Below are positions 1-6,422 of a DNA stretch of 8,613 nucleotides, piece by piece. A program made the translations under genes and the position numbers. Positions within the stretch are counted from its first letter, which is position 1, and each line of letters opens with the position of its first letter. The notes under the pieces are model-generated. The model searched no databases. It saw nothing but the letters and a program-made list of their open reading frames with translations, and was not told the DNA's origin. The DNA is from an uncultured bacterium (GTDB taxonomy: Bacteria > Patescibacteriota > Minisyncoccia > Phycocordibacterales > UBA9973). Location of the stretch: the NCBI GenBank assembly GCA_903821415.1, contig CAIJLF010000099.1, positions 1 through 8,613 on the forward strand, read 5' to 3'.

Positions 1-989
1 TTATAAGTTTCCAAATGGTTTAATGCTTCACCTGTACCTTTAACAACACATAGAAGTGGATCATCTGCAACACGTGCCTTCACCCCAGTACGTCTGTAAA
101 CAAGATCAGCTAGATTCCTAAGCTGTGAGGAACCACCTGTCATGATAATACCATCATCTATAATATCTGCGGATAGTTCAGGAGGAGTAAGAGATAAAAC
201 ATCTTTGATTGCTCCTATCATTGCACGCAATTCCTTATCTATAGCTCTCACTATTTCATTTGTAGATATCTGTGCCGTACGAGGTAATCCTTGAATGAAA
301 TCTCTACCTTTGATAGTAATAGTTAATTCTTCTTCAAGAGGTATAGCTGCTCCTATCTTTATCTTAATAGCTTCTGCTGTTCTATCACCTATTGCTAGGT
401 TAAAGGTCTTCTTAATATAGTCAGCAATAGCCAAGTCTATCTTGTCACCCGCGCATTTAACTGATGTTGAAGCTACAATCCCACCAAGGGCTATGACGGC
501 GACGTCTGTAGTACCTCCTCCTATATCCATTATCATATGACCTTTTGATTCGTGTATTGGTATACCTGCTCCAATTGCTGCAAGAATTGGTTCTTTGACT
601 ACATAAGCATTTGCTGCACCTGCCTTTACTGCTGCCTCTACCACAGCACGTCTTTCCGTCGAGGTAATACCCGCAGGCACTGAGACCATCACATCTGGTT
701 TGAATAAATTGTATTTTCCTAAAGTCTTAGTTATGAAGTATCTTAGCATTGCTTCTGTCACACGATAGTCAGCTATAACTCCATCCTTCATAGGACGATA
801 GACGATGATACTTTCAGGTGTTTTTCCTATCATTTCTTTAGCTTCTATCCCTATAGCAAGGATAGTATTGTCCTGCTCAGAAACAGCAACAACTGAAGGC
901 TCATTTAAGACAACACCCTTACCTGGTAAGAAGACGAGAGTGTTAGCAGTACCTAAATCAATACCTAGTTTTTTAGAAAAAATTGCCAT
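1..989 (-). CDS. mreB: Rod-shape-determining actin homologue MreB (3' end cut by window edge)
   Basis: The reading frame gives 329 complete codons from ATG at 989-987 and runs off the window edge. It ends in EALNHLETY, and the family normally stops a few residues after this motif, so only a short tail is missing. The actin/Hsp70 ATPase motifs are all present: phosphate-1 GIDLGTANT (residues 9-17), phosphate-2 MDIGGGTTDVAVI (154-166) and the adenosine motif IIMTGGSS (281-288). The SVPAGITSTERRAV segment (103-116) is characteristic of MreB rather than FtsA or DnaK. A short N-terminal segment (AIFSKK) precedes the first strand. By family knowledge, MreB polymerises under the inner membrane and guides the elongation machinery for cell-wall synthesis. 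It is divergent from priA. There is no Shine-Dalgarno sequence before the ATG. Identification is secure. Confidence 0.97.
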   Translation of the reverse strand, partial: MAIFSKKLGIDLGTANTLVFLPGKGVVLNEPSVVAVSEQDNTILAIGIEAKEMIGKTPESIIVYRPMKDGVIADYRVTEAMLRYFITKTLGKYNLFKPDVMVSVPAGITSTERRAVVEAAVKAGAANAYVVKEPILAAIGAGIPIHESKGHMIMDIGGGTTDVAVIALGGIVASTSVKCAGDKIDLAIADYIKKTFNLAIGDRTAEAIKIKIGAAIPLEEELTITIKGRDFIQGLPRTAQISTNEIVRAIDKELRAMIGAIKDVLSLTPPELSADIIDDGIIMTGGSSQLRNLADLVYRRTGVKARVADDPLLCVVKGTGEALNHLETY

Positions 990-1010
990 ATATATATGTA
1001 TAACTATTCT

Positions 1011-1019
1011 ACTATATCA
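1011..1019 (-). promoter_or_regulatory. Possible extended -10 promoter for mreB
   Basis: On the minus strand this reads TGATATAGT, a TGn extended -10 followed by TATAGT (consensus TATAAT). Transcription would start near 1004, leaving about 15 untranslated bases before the mreB ATG. No good -35 hexamer lies at 16-18 bases, and the region is very AT-rich, so chance matches are easy. This is a tentative assignment. Confidence 0.3.
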
Positions 1020-1084
1020 CAATATATAATAAAAAATAAATAAGGTGAAAAGTATATAATTTAATTATTTGTGCTAACATATAG

Positions 1085-1216
1085 ATATGTATCCCGTTAG
1101 AAACCGCGGTCACGGTACTATATAAATTAATTATGAAATTACGCATTAATAAATTTAATAGCTTAACTAAGCAGACTAGCGAACTGACCGCGACCTGCTT
1201 CTAACGGGATGTATAT
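1085..1216. repeat. Long interrupted inverted repeat in the mreB-priA divergent region; candidate structured RNA leader
   Basis: The left arm ATCCCGTTAGAA (1091-1102) is a perfect reverse complement of TTCTAACGGGAT (1199-1210). Read as plus-strand RNA, the helix extends outward through two G-U pairs (1089-1090 with 1211-1212) and four A-U pairs (1085-1088 with 1213-1216), giving 18 continuous pairs. After an asymmetric internal loop (1103-1104 against 1193-1198), a second 8-bp stem pairs CGCGGTCA (1105-1112) with TGACCGCG (1185-1192). The enclosed loop is AT-rich and includes a small GCTT/AAGC hairpin (1161-1172). The priA ATG (1209-1211) lies inside the outer helix. No T-tract follows either arm, so it is not an intrinsic terminator. 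TATAGA at 1080-1085 could act as a -10 that starts a transcript at the left arm, while TATAAA at 1121-1126 would start inside the loop and omit it. It could be a start-codon-masking leader, a small RNA, a protein-binding DNA site or a small inverted-repeat element. The sequence shows the pairing, but the function is unknown. Confidence 0.75.
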
Positions 1217-3164
1217 AGCTACTGTTATTCCTATACAAAAAGGATTCCAAAAAGAAAACCTCACTTATTTCTCTCCTGAGGACATACCACTCGGCAGTAT
1301 AGTATCTGTTCCTATGAGGTCTAAAACTATACTCGCTATAGTTATAAATATTGATAATGCCCGCGATTTAAAATTTGATTTAAAAAAAGCAGATTTCCAA
1401 CTTAAAAAAATCATAGGAATAAAAGGAACATCGCCTTTTCTTCCAGCTTTTTTCGAGGCATGCAAGAAAATGAAAGATTATACAGTAAGTAATACTGGAA
1501 CAATAATAAAGACTCTCCTCCCTGCTACTTTTCTTGATAATATCAAAGACTTAGATAAAAATGATACAGAAGAAGAGAAGGAAAATAATACAGAAAATAT
1601 AAAACAAGAAAAATTAATTTTCCAGGCTCTTACTCCTGATCGTATGAGCTGGTATCGAACACTCATAAGAGAAGCCTTTGCTAAAAAGCAATCAGTATTT
1701 ATCTGTGTCCCTACAAGGTACGATATAGAGCAGTTTAAAAGTGAATTAACCAAAGGGATAAGTCAGTACGTATTCTCTTTTCATGGAGATTTAAGTAAAA
1801 AAGTACTTATAAATACTTATAATTCATGCATAAAAGAGCCTCATCCTATACTTATCATAGGGACGGGTATGTTCCTATCAGTACCACGCAACGACATAAA
1901 AACTATCATAATAGAGCACGAAAATTCTGATGCATATAAGCAATTCTCTAGACCATTTATCGACATTCGTTCATTTGCAGAAATATTATCTTCAATTAAT
2001 AAAATTAAATTAATTTTCGGTGATACTCTTTTACGACCTGATACTTTACACAGACACGATATAGGCGAACTTGGAGAAGTCTCTTCGCCACTTTTTCGCC
2101 TTCCACAAGCTGAGAGACAAATAGTGGTGGATATGAAAGAACAGTTAGATGAAAAAGGTACTAAGACTTTTGCAGTCCTTTCAGATACAACTAAAAAAAT
2201 GATTTCATATGCATTAGAACACAACGAATCTGTTCTCCTTTTTACTATTCGTAAAGGTCTAGCCGGAGTTACGGTATGTCATGATTGTGGAAATACTCTT
2301 TTATGCCCTACTTGTTCTACTCCTGTAGTGCTTTATGGTTCTAAACAACGAAATGCCACTAAAATAGCTAACTCAAGAGTTTTCATGTGTAATAAGTGTG
2401 GACATAAAGAAACTACTGAAGTTAGATGTGCTATTTGTTCTAGCTGGAATCTTACACCTTTAGGCATAGGCACAGATCGAGTTTACGATGAAGTTAAAAA
2501 TCTATATCCCAGCAGTAAGATTATTCAAATGGACAAAGAAACAGTGACTACAGACAAAGAAGCTAGGGAGGCAATGGTAGAATTCTATAAAAATCCGGGT
2601 AGTATACTAATCGGGACAGAGATGGTATTTTCATATATCAATACAGAAGTCACACATAGTGCTATCATATCTCTCGATGGTTTACTTTCCATCCCCAGTT
2701 TTAATATCACACAAAAAATTTTACACATAATGGAAAAACTTCATGAAATAACAAAACGTAATCTTATAATACAAACTAGAATCCCCGAGAATCCAATACT
2801 AGAACATATCCTTAATGGTAATGTCTTGCCACTTTACAGAGAAGATTTAAAAGAAAGAAAACAATTCGGATATCCGCCATTTAAAAGATTAATTAAAATA
2901 ACTTTCACAGGTACTGCACCAGAAACTGAAAAAGCTAGATCATTTATAGAAAATTATTTAGGAGGCTATGAGCCACAGATTTTTAGTGCCTTTATCGGAA
3001 AAGTTAAAGGCCAGTATGTTACAAATACTGTCATTAAGATAGAACCAAGCCTTTGGCCATTATTGACTGATGATAAAAAGATAATCAGCACTCACTTATC
3101 TGAAAATTTACTTAGACTTTCCCCCGCCTTTTCTATAAATGTAGACCCAGAGGATTTGCTATAA
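1209..3164 (+). CDS. priA: PriA-type primosomal protein N' lacking helicase catalytic motifs
   Basis: This 651-residue PriA homologue would recognise stalled forks for replication restart. Residues 1-110 match the PriA 3'-DNA-binding domain (MYIATVIPIQ start, YTVSNTGTIIKTLLP at 91-105). Eight cysteines at 357, 360, 366, 369, 394, 397, 407 and 410 form the family's two zinc sites. They are followed by GIGTDRVYDEV (419-429), GTEMVFS (469-475) and the C-terminal RKQFGYPPF (550-558). The helicase core is degenerate. A charged linker (112-135) and PDRMSWYRTLI stand where a winged helix and a Walker A GSGKT should be. The DEEH box is replaced by EHEN (236-239), and the motif VI arginines (usually QVAGRAGR) are replaced by HIMEKLHEI. 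ATP-driven unwinding is therefore unlikely. Actinobacterial PriA proteins are a known parallel. The start fits the family N-terminus but has no Shine-Dalgarno sequence and lies in an inverted repeat. The frame is intact, so this is a conserved-looking pseudoenzyme rather than a pseudogene. Confidence 0.9.
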   Translation: MYIATVIPIQKGFQKENLTYFSPEDIPLGSIVSVPMRSKTILAIVINIDNARDLKFDLKKADFQLKKIIGIKGTSPFLPAFFEACKKMKDYTVSNTGTIIKTLLPATFLDNIKDLDKNDTEEEKENNTENIKQEKLIFQALTPDRMSWYRTLIREAFAKKQSVFICVPTRYDIEQFKSELTKGISQYVFSFHGDLSKKVLINTYNSCIKEPHPILIIGTGMFLSVPRNDIKTIIIEHENSDAYKQFSRPFIDIRSFAEILSSINKIKLIFGDTLLRPDTLHRHDIGELGEVSSPLFRLPQAERQIVVDMKEQLDEKGTKTFAVLSDTTKKMISYALEHNESVLLFTIRKGLAGVTVCHDCGNTLLCPTCSTPVVLYGSKQRNATKIANSRVFMCNKCGHKETTEVRCAICSSWNLTPLGIGTDRVYDEVKNLYPSSKIIQMDKETVTTDKEAREAMVEFYKNPGSILIGTEMVFSYINTEVTHSAIISLDGLLSIPSFNITQKILHIMEKLHEITKRNLIIQTRIPENPILEHILNGNVLPLYREDLKERKQFGYPPFKRLIKITFTGTAPETEKARSFIENYLGGYEPQIFSAFIGKVKGQYVTNTVIKIEPSLWPLLTDDKKIISTHLSENLLRLSPAFSINVDPEDLL

Positions 3165-3173
3165 ATACTAAGT

Positions 3174-3182
3174 TGTGATAAT
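3174..3182 (+). promoter_or_regulatory. Possible extended -10 promoter for rpsU-ybeY-ftsA
   Basis: TGTGATAAT is a TGn extended -10 with GATAAT (five of six matches to TATAAT). It lies 10 bases after the priA stop codon. A weak -35-like TTGCTA (3156-3161) overlaps the end of priA but only 15 bases upstream. Transcription would start near 3189, leaving a leader of only about six bases before the rpsU ATG. No terminator separates priA from rpsU, so read-through from priA is equally possible. Confidence 0.35.
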
Positions 3183-3194
3183 ATATGCCCACAT

Positions 3195-3446
3195 ATGATT
3201 ACAGTAATTGAAGTAAAAAAGAATACAAACGAGAATAATATGAATCTTATTCGTAGATTCACTCGTAAGGTCCAGGAATCTGGAATTATTCAAAAAGTTA
3301 AAAGTAAGCGTTATAATGAAAGAACTGAATCCAAAGTTAAAACAAAGATTGCTACTCTAAAAAGAATCAATCGTAGAAAAGTTTTGGAAAAGCTACAAAA
3401 GTTAGGAAAAGCTCCAATCCAGGTTAAACGAGGAGGAAAGCGTTAA
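3195..3446 (+). CDS. rpsU: Small ribosomal subunit protein bS21
   Basis: The product is an 83-residue, strongly basic protein. The opening ITVIEVKKNTNENNMNLIRRFTR matches the bS21 pattern of a short strand (V-I-V) followed by a helix with the conserved RRF core (residues 20-22), and residues 31-83 are Lys/Arg-rich and helical. In the family, bS21 binds the 30S platform near the 3' end of 16S rRNA and helps mRNA binding at initiation. The usual length is 58-75 residues, so this copy is slightly long, with a C-terminal QVKRGGKR tail. The ATG at 3195 aligns with the family start (one residue before the first strand). No Shine-Dalgarno sequence precedes it. It is first in a tight cluster with ybeY (7-base gap) and ftsA. 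Identification rests on the N-terminal half and composition and is reasonably firm. Confidence 0.88.
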   Translation: MITVIEVKKNTNENNMNLIRRFTRKVQESGIIQKVKSKRYNERTESKVKTKIATLKRINRRKVLEKLQKLGKAPIQVKRGGKR

Positions 3447-3453
3447 TACAAGT

Positions 3454-3840
3454 ATGACAGATATAGATTTCTGTACAATTACAAATAAAACAAAGAGCAA
3501 GCATCCTAGCTTGCCTTTTGTTTATATTAAAAATGCAATTCTAGGAGAAAAATACGAACTCGGAGTCACCTTTCTATCTCAGAATAAACAAAAACAAATA
3601 AACTTCCAAACTCGAGGAATAAATAAAACTACTAATATATTATCTTTCCCTCTTTCAAAGAATTCTGGTGAAATAACTTTCGACCTAGTTAAAGTTAAGA
3701 AAGATTCACCTCTTTTTGATATGACATATACCAAATTCTTAAAATATTTATTTATACACGGACTATTACATTTGAAAGGATTCGATCATAGTGCTATAAT
3801 GGAAAGACAAGAACAAAAATTCCTAAAAATGTTTTCTTGA
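3454..3840 (+). CDS. ybeY: Endoribonuclease YbeY (16S rRNA maturation, UPF0054 family)
   Basis: This 128-residue protein carries the YbeY zinc signature HGLLHLKGFDH, with metal-ligand histidines at 102, 106 and 112 (H-x3-H-x5-H). Upstream TNILSFPLS (60-68) matches the family TDVLSFP segment. YbeY is a single-strand-specific RNase that acts in 16S rRNA 3'-end processing and 70S quality control. The protein is shorter than the usual 150-160 residues. The middle part (GEITFDLVK, 72-80) replaces the common LGDIVIS element, and little follows the metal site. The ATG at 3454 is 7 bases after rpsU. An AGGAGG at 3431-3436 lies inside the rpsU coding end, 17 bases from the ATG, which is too far for normal Shine-Dalgarno pairing. 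It ends in TGA, 10 bases before ftsA. A position beside bS21 fits a role in small-subunit maturation. Confidence 0.92.
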   Translation: MTDIDFCTITNKTKSKHPSLPFVYIKNAILGEKYELGVTFLSQNKQKQINFQTRGINKTTNILSFPLSKNSGEITFDLVKVKKDSPLFDMTYTKFLKYLFIHGLLHLKGFDHSAIMERQEQKFLKMFS

Positions 3841-3850
3841 TTCATTTGTA

Positions 3851-5026
3851 ATGACAAAAAATAATATCAACGTTGGTATTGATATAGGAACCCACACTAC
3901 TAAAGTAGTAGTAACTGGGCTTAATAAGGAAACTAATTCCTCTTCTTTGCTGGCATTTGGCTCTTCTGAAACAATAGGAATGAGACTAGGATATATAGCA
4001 AACATTGACCAAGTTGCTGAAGGTATAAAAAAGGCAGTCAAGCAAGCAGAAGGTATGCTTGGATTTAAAATTCGTAGGGCTTGCGTCTCTATAGGAGGTA
4101 TCAGTCTAGGCTCTATCGTCTCTACTGGCTCAGTTATTATATCTCGAGCTGATCAAGAAATAACTCAGCTAGATGTCACTAAGGTACTAGCCTCTAGTGA
4201 AGAAAATCTAGAGATAGTCAATAAAAAGATAATACACATTATACCTATAGAATATAAGCTAGATGGCAAAAATATTCACGGAAGGCCTGAAGGAATGCAT
4301 GGAATTAAACTTGAAGTTAAAACTCTATTTATAACGTGTTTAAAGCAAAATATTGAGGATCTAGTAACTACTCTTGGTCTAGCAAATATAGAAGCTATCG
4401 ATGTAATTGCTACTCCAATAGCTCTCTCCTCTATACTTCTAAATACTAAACAAAAAACTGCTGGTTGCGCTCTAGTAGACATAGGAGCTGAAACTGTTTC
4501 TCTTTCTGTATTTGAAAATAATCTACTAGTCTCATTACAAGTTTATTCTATCGGAAGTATGGATATCACTAAGGACGTAGCCCTCGGTTTTAAAATCGCT
4601 TTAGAAGAAGCAGAGAGTGTAAAACTTGGTAGTGTTTTAGGAGGAGATTATCCTAAGAAAAAAGTTGATGAAATAATAGAAGCAAGACTAGGAGATATAT
4701 TTGAATTAGTAGAAAATCATTTAAAAAGAATTAAAAGAAGCGGACTTCTTCCTGCTGGAATTATTATTACAGGTGGAGGAGCTCATATCTCTCGTATAGA
4801 AGAAATAGCAAAGAGACAATTGAACCTACCAGCTAGGCTCGGACCAGTAGACAGCACCTTAAATAGTAAATTAAAAATCAAAGATTCCACTTGGTATGCA
4901 GCATATGGTCTAGCTTTATCTAATACCCAAGGTGGAAGTTTAAGCAGTACAGATAATTCAATTGGTGATAACATAAAGCAAGTAAAAGGATTTTTTAAGT
5001 CCATTTTATCTCAACTTTTACCTTAA
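3851..5026 (+). CDS. ftsA: Cell division protein FtsA (actin-like membrane tether for FtsZ)
   Basis: The product is 391 residues with the full FtsA layout. Phosphate-1 is VGIDIGTHTTKVVV (8-21). Subdomain 1C spans roughly 85-165 and contains the HIIPIEYKLDG segment (129-139). Phosphate-2 is GCALVDIGAETVSLSVF (205-221). The SIGSMDITKDVALGFKI block (233-249) and adenosine motif GIIITGGGAHI (303-313) follow. The extreme C-terminus IKQVKGFFKSILSQLLP (375-391) can form the amphipathic helix that anchors FtsA to the membrane, joined to the core by a Ser/Gly-rich linker (358-374). Length is close to that of classical FtsA (about 420). FtsA would bind the C-terminal peptide of FtsZ, encoded just downstream, and recruit the divisome. 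It is the last gene of the rpsU-ybeY-ftsA cluster and is followed by an intrinsic terminator, so it is not simply co-transcribed with ftsZ. No Shine-Dalgarno sequence is seen. Confidence 0.96.
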   Translation: MTKNNINVGIDIGTHTTKVVVTGLNKETNSSSLLAFGSSETIGMRLGYIANIDQVAEGIKKAVKQAEGMLGFKIRRACVSIGGISLGSIVSTGSVIISRADQEITQLDVTKVLASSEENLEIVNKKIIHIIPIEYKLDGKNIHGRPEGMHGIKLEVKTLFITCLKQNIEDLVTTLGLANIEAIDVIATPIALSSILLNTKQKTAGCALVDIGAETVSLSVFENNLLVSLQVYSIGSMDITKDVALGFKIALEEAESVKLGSVLGGDYPKKKVDEIIEARLGDIFELVENHLKRIKRSGLLPAGIIITGGGAHISRIEEIAKRQLNLPARLGPVDSTLNSKLKIKDSTWYAAYGLALSNTQGGSLSSTDNSIGDNIKQVKGFFKSILSQLLP

Positions 5027-5045
5027 AATATTTATATATGAATAC

Positions 5046-5077
5046 AAAGGAAACACCCTGTCAAATGTTTCCTTTTT
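5046..5077 (+). terminator. Intrinsic terminator after ftsA
   Basis: AAAGGAAACA (5046-5055) pairs perfectly with TGTTTCCTTT (5066-5075) around a 10-base loop and runs into five T residues. It sits 19 bases after the ftsA stop and should close the rpsU-ybeY-ftsA transcript. The stem is A/T-dominated and the loop large, so termination may be partial. Confidence 0.8.
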
Positions 5078-5086
5078 ATATATTTC

Positions 5087-5095
5087 TGGTATTAT
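5087..5095 (+). promoter_or_regulatory. Probable extended -10 promoter for ftsZ
   Basis: TGGTATTAT is a TGn extended -10 with TATTAT (five of six matches). It lies 10 bases after the ftsA terminator, where a separate ftsZ promoter would be expected. No good -35 is present at the right spacing (TGTTTC at 5066-5071 is the nearest), as allowed for extended -10 promoters. The predicted start near 5102 gives a leader of about 68 bases containing a hairpin. Confidence 0.45.
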
Positions 5096-5126
5096 ATACA
5101 AAGTAATTTATTATTAATCAGAAACA

Positions 5127-5160
5127 GCCTTGCTCGTCATACAAGACGAGATTAGGATGC
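5127..5160 (+). promoter_or_regulatory. Hairpin in the ftsZ 5' leader
   Basis: CTCGTC (5133-5138) pairs perfectly with GACGAG (5145-5150) around a six-base loop ATACAA, and flanking bases (AGCCT with AG and GCT further out) can extend the helix across an internal loop. It is GC-richer than its surroundings and has no T-tract, so it is not a terminator. It lies between the predicted ftsZ promoter and the ATG, about 20 bases upstream of the start. A role in translation or mRNA stability is an inference. Confidence 0.45.
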
Positions 5161-5170
5161 TATATACATT

Positions 5171-6358
5171 ATGCCTAAAATAAACCCAGACATAGAATCA
5201 TTTGCAAGAATTAAAGTTATCGGTATTGGTGGTTCAGGAAAAAATGCCCTAAATCATATGATAGCTTCTAAGGTTAAAGGTGTTGAATTCATCGTAATGA
5301 ATACTGATACTCAAGACCTTCATAACTCCCTAGCAGAGAAGAAGGTCCATCTCGGTAAGAACTTAACTAAAGGCCTCGGAGCAGGTATGAACCCAGAAAT
5401 AGGAAGAAGAGCTGCAGAAGAGACTAAAGCAGAAATCCAAGATGTTATAAAAGGAGCTGATATGGTATTTATAGCTTGTGGTATGGGTGGAGGTACAGGT
5501 ACAGGAGCAGCTCCAATAGTTGCTCAAGCTGCAAAAGAGCAAGGGATACTCACTGTAGCTGTTGTAACAAAACCATTCTCCTTCGAAGGTAACCAAAGAA
5601 TGAAATTAGCAGAGATGGGTCTATCTGAACTTGAAAAAGAAGTAGACGCTATTCTTGTTATCCCAAATGATAGACTTATCGTCATATCTGGTAAGGACGT
5701 AGGATTTAGACAAGCCTTTGCATTGTGTGATGAAGTACTTAAGCAGGCAGTTGAAGGTATCTCAGAACTCATAACAACTCCAGGTATGATAAATGTAGAC
5801 TTTGCAGACATAAAAGCTGTTATGTCTGACGCTGGTTCAGCTCTAATGGGAGTAGGTATCGCAGCTGGTGAAGGACGTGCAGAAAAGGCAGCTCTCCAAG
5901 CTATCAATTCCCCACTTCTTGACCTTTCTATCTCAGGAGCAAAAGGAGTCCTCTTCGCTATTTCTGGTGGAGATGATCTTACTATCCACGAAATACAAGA
6001 AGCTGCTAAAGTTATAACTGAATCAATAGATAAAGAAGCTAAGGTTATATTTGGAACTATTAGTGACGATAAGCTTAAAAAAGGAGAAATGAAAGTAACC
6101 GTTATTGCTACTGGATTCCCTACTGATATGCCAAAGAGATCACTTTTCCAGATTCATCAAAAAGCATCCGAATCTACTGTTTCTTCAACTTCAAAGGAAG
6201 AGAGTTCTCAATCATCCAGTAAGGATTCAAGTAAGGATGTATCGCAGGACTACATTAAAAAAGTAGAGAAAGTAGAAAAGATAGAAGATGACTTATTTAT
6301 AGATGATACGGATGACTGGAGTACAGTCCCAGCATTCCTAAGAAGGAATAAGAAATAA
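5171..6358 (+). CDS. ftsZ: Cell division GTPase FtsZ
   Basis: This 395-residue tubulin homologue forms the division ring. The GTP-binding glycine motif GIGGSGKNALNHM covers 18-30, and the tubulin signature GGGTGTG is at 106-112. NTDTQDL (44-50) and GLGAGMNPEIGRRAAEE (68-84) form further nucleotide loops. The catalytic T7 loop is NVDFADIK (208-215), with aspartates at 210 and 213. The C-terminal domain continues to about 320. A Ser/Lys-rich disordered linker (331-380) is followed by the conserved C-terminal peptide WSTVPAFLRR (383-392), the FtsA-binding tail. Length is normal. Lys24 replaces the glycine usual at that place in the first loop (GGxGGNA). The gene stands alone between two terminators with its own probable promoter. 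AGGA at 5154-5157 is 13 bases before the ATG, rather far for a Shine-Dalgarno site. Identification is certain. Confidence 0.98.
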   Translation: MPKINPDIESFARIKVIGIGGSGKNALNHMIASKVKGVEFIVMNTDTQDLHNSLAEKKVHLGKNLTKGLGAGMNPEIGRRAAEETKAEIQDVIKGADMVFIACGMGGGTGTGAAPIVAQAAKEQGILTVAVVTKPFSFEGNQRMKLAEMGLSELEKEVDAILVIPNDRLIVISGKDVGFRQAFALCDEVLKQAVEGISELITTPGMINVDFADIKAVMSDAGSALMGVGIAAGEGRAEKAALQAINSPLLDLSISGAKGVLFAISGGDDLTIHEIQEAAKVITESIDKEAKVIFGTISDDKLKKGEMKVTVIATGFPTDMPKRSLFQIHQKASESTVSSTSKEESSQSSSKDSSKDVSQDYIKKVEKVEKIEDDLFIDDTDDWSTVPAFLRRNKK

Positions 6359-6367
6359 TCATAAATT

Positions 6368-6396
6368 AAAAACTCAAGCCAAAAGCTTGGGTTTTT
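6368..6396 (+). terminator. Intrinsic terminator after ftsZ
   Basis: A 12-pair stem (6368-6379 with 6385-6396; one G-U pair) with GC-containing core CTCAAGC/GCTTGGG and a five-base loop CAAAA ends in five T residues. The A-run on the 5' side pairs with the T-run on the 3' side. It begins nine bases after the ftsZ stop codon and separates ftsZ from trxB. Confidence 0.88.
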
Positions 6397-6404
6397 AATT
6401 TGTT

Positions 6405-6413
6405 TAGTATAAA
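6405..6413 (+). promoter_or_regulatory. Probable -10 element for a leaderless trxB transcript
   Basis: TAGTATAAA contains TATAAA (6408-6413; five of six matches) preceded by a TAG close to the TGn extension. It lies directly after the ftsZ terminator, so trxB needs its own promoter here. Only nine bases separate the hexamer from the trxB ATG, so transcription would start within about three bases of the start codon. A weak TTGGGT (6387-6392) is the only -35-like sequence and overlaps the terminator stem. Confidence 0.45.
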
Positions 6414-6422
6414 ATAACTAGT

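Noticed and set aside
805..1029. Open 74-codon plus-strand frame antisense to the mreB start
   Set aside because: It lies opposite the conserved MreB N-terminus and shows no motif or promoter.
1091..1210. The mreB-priA inverted repeat as an intrinsic terminator
   Set aside because: No T-tract follows the stem on either strand, the loop is about 70 bases, and the flanking genes diverge, so no transcript needs to end here.
1085..1216. The same inverted repeat as SRP RNA, tmRNA or RNase P RNA
   Set aside because: The GGAA/AGCA core of SRP RNA, a tRNA-like end of tmRNA and the conserved RNase P core sequences are all absent.
1841..2224. Open 127-codon frame on the minus strand inside priA
   Set aside because: It overlaps a clearly homologous plus-strand gene, has no recognisable motifs and a cysteine/serine-rich composition typical of an antisense shadow.
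3431..3436. AGGAGG as the ribosome binding site of ybeY
   Set aside because: It encodes part of the bS21 C-terminus and is 17 bases from the ATG, with no closer in-frame start codon.
3454..3840. UGA recoded to glycine, as in some Patescibacteria lineages
   Set aside because: YbeY ends naturally at TGA, and no conserved glycine in the window's proteins is encoded by an in-frame TGA.
5524..5907. Open 127-codon frame on the minus strand inside ftsZ
   Set aside because: It is the antisense of a highly conserved part of ftsZ and has no independent start context or family resemblance.
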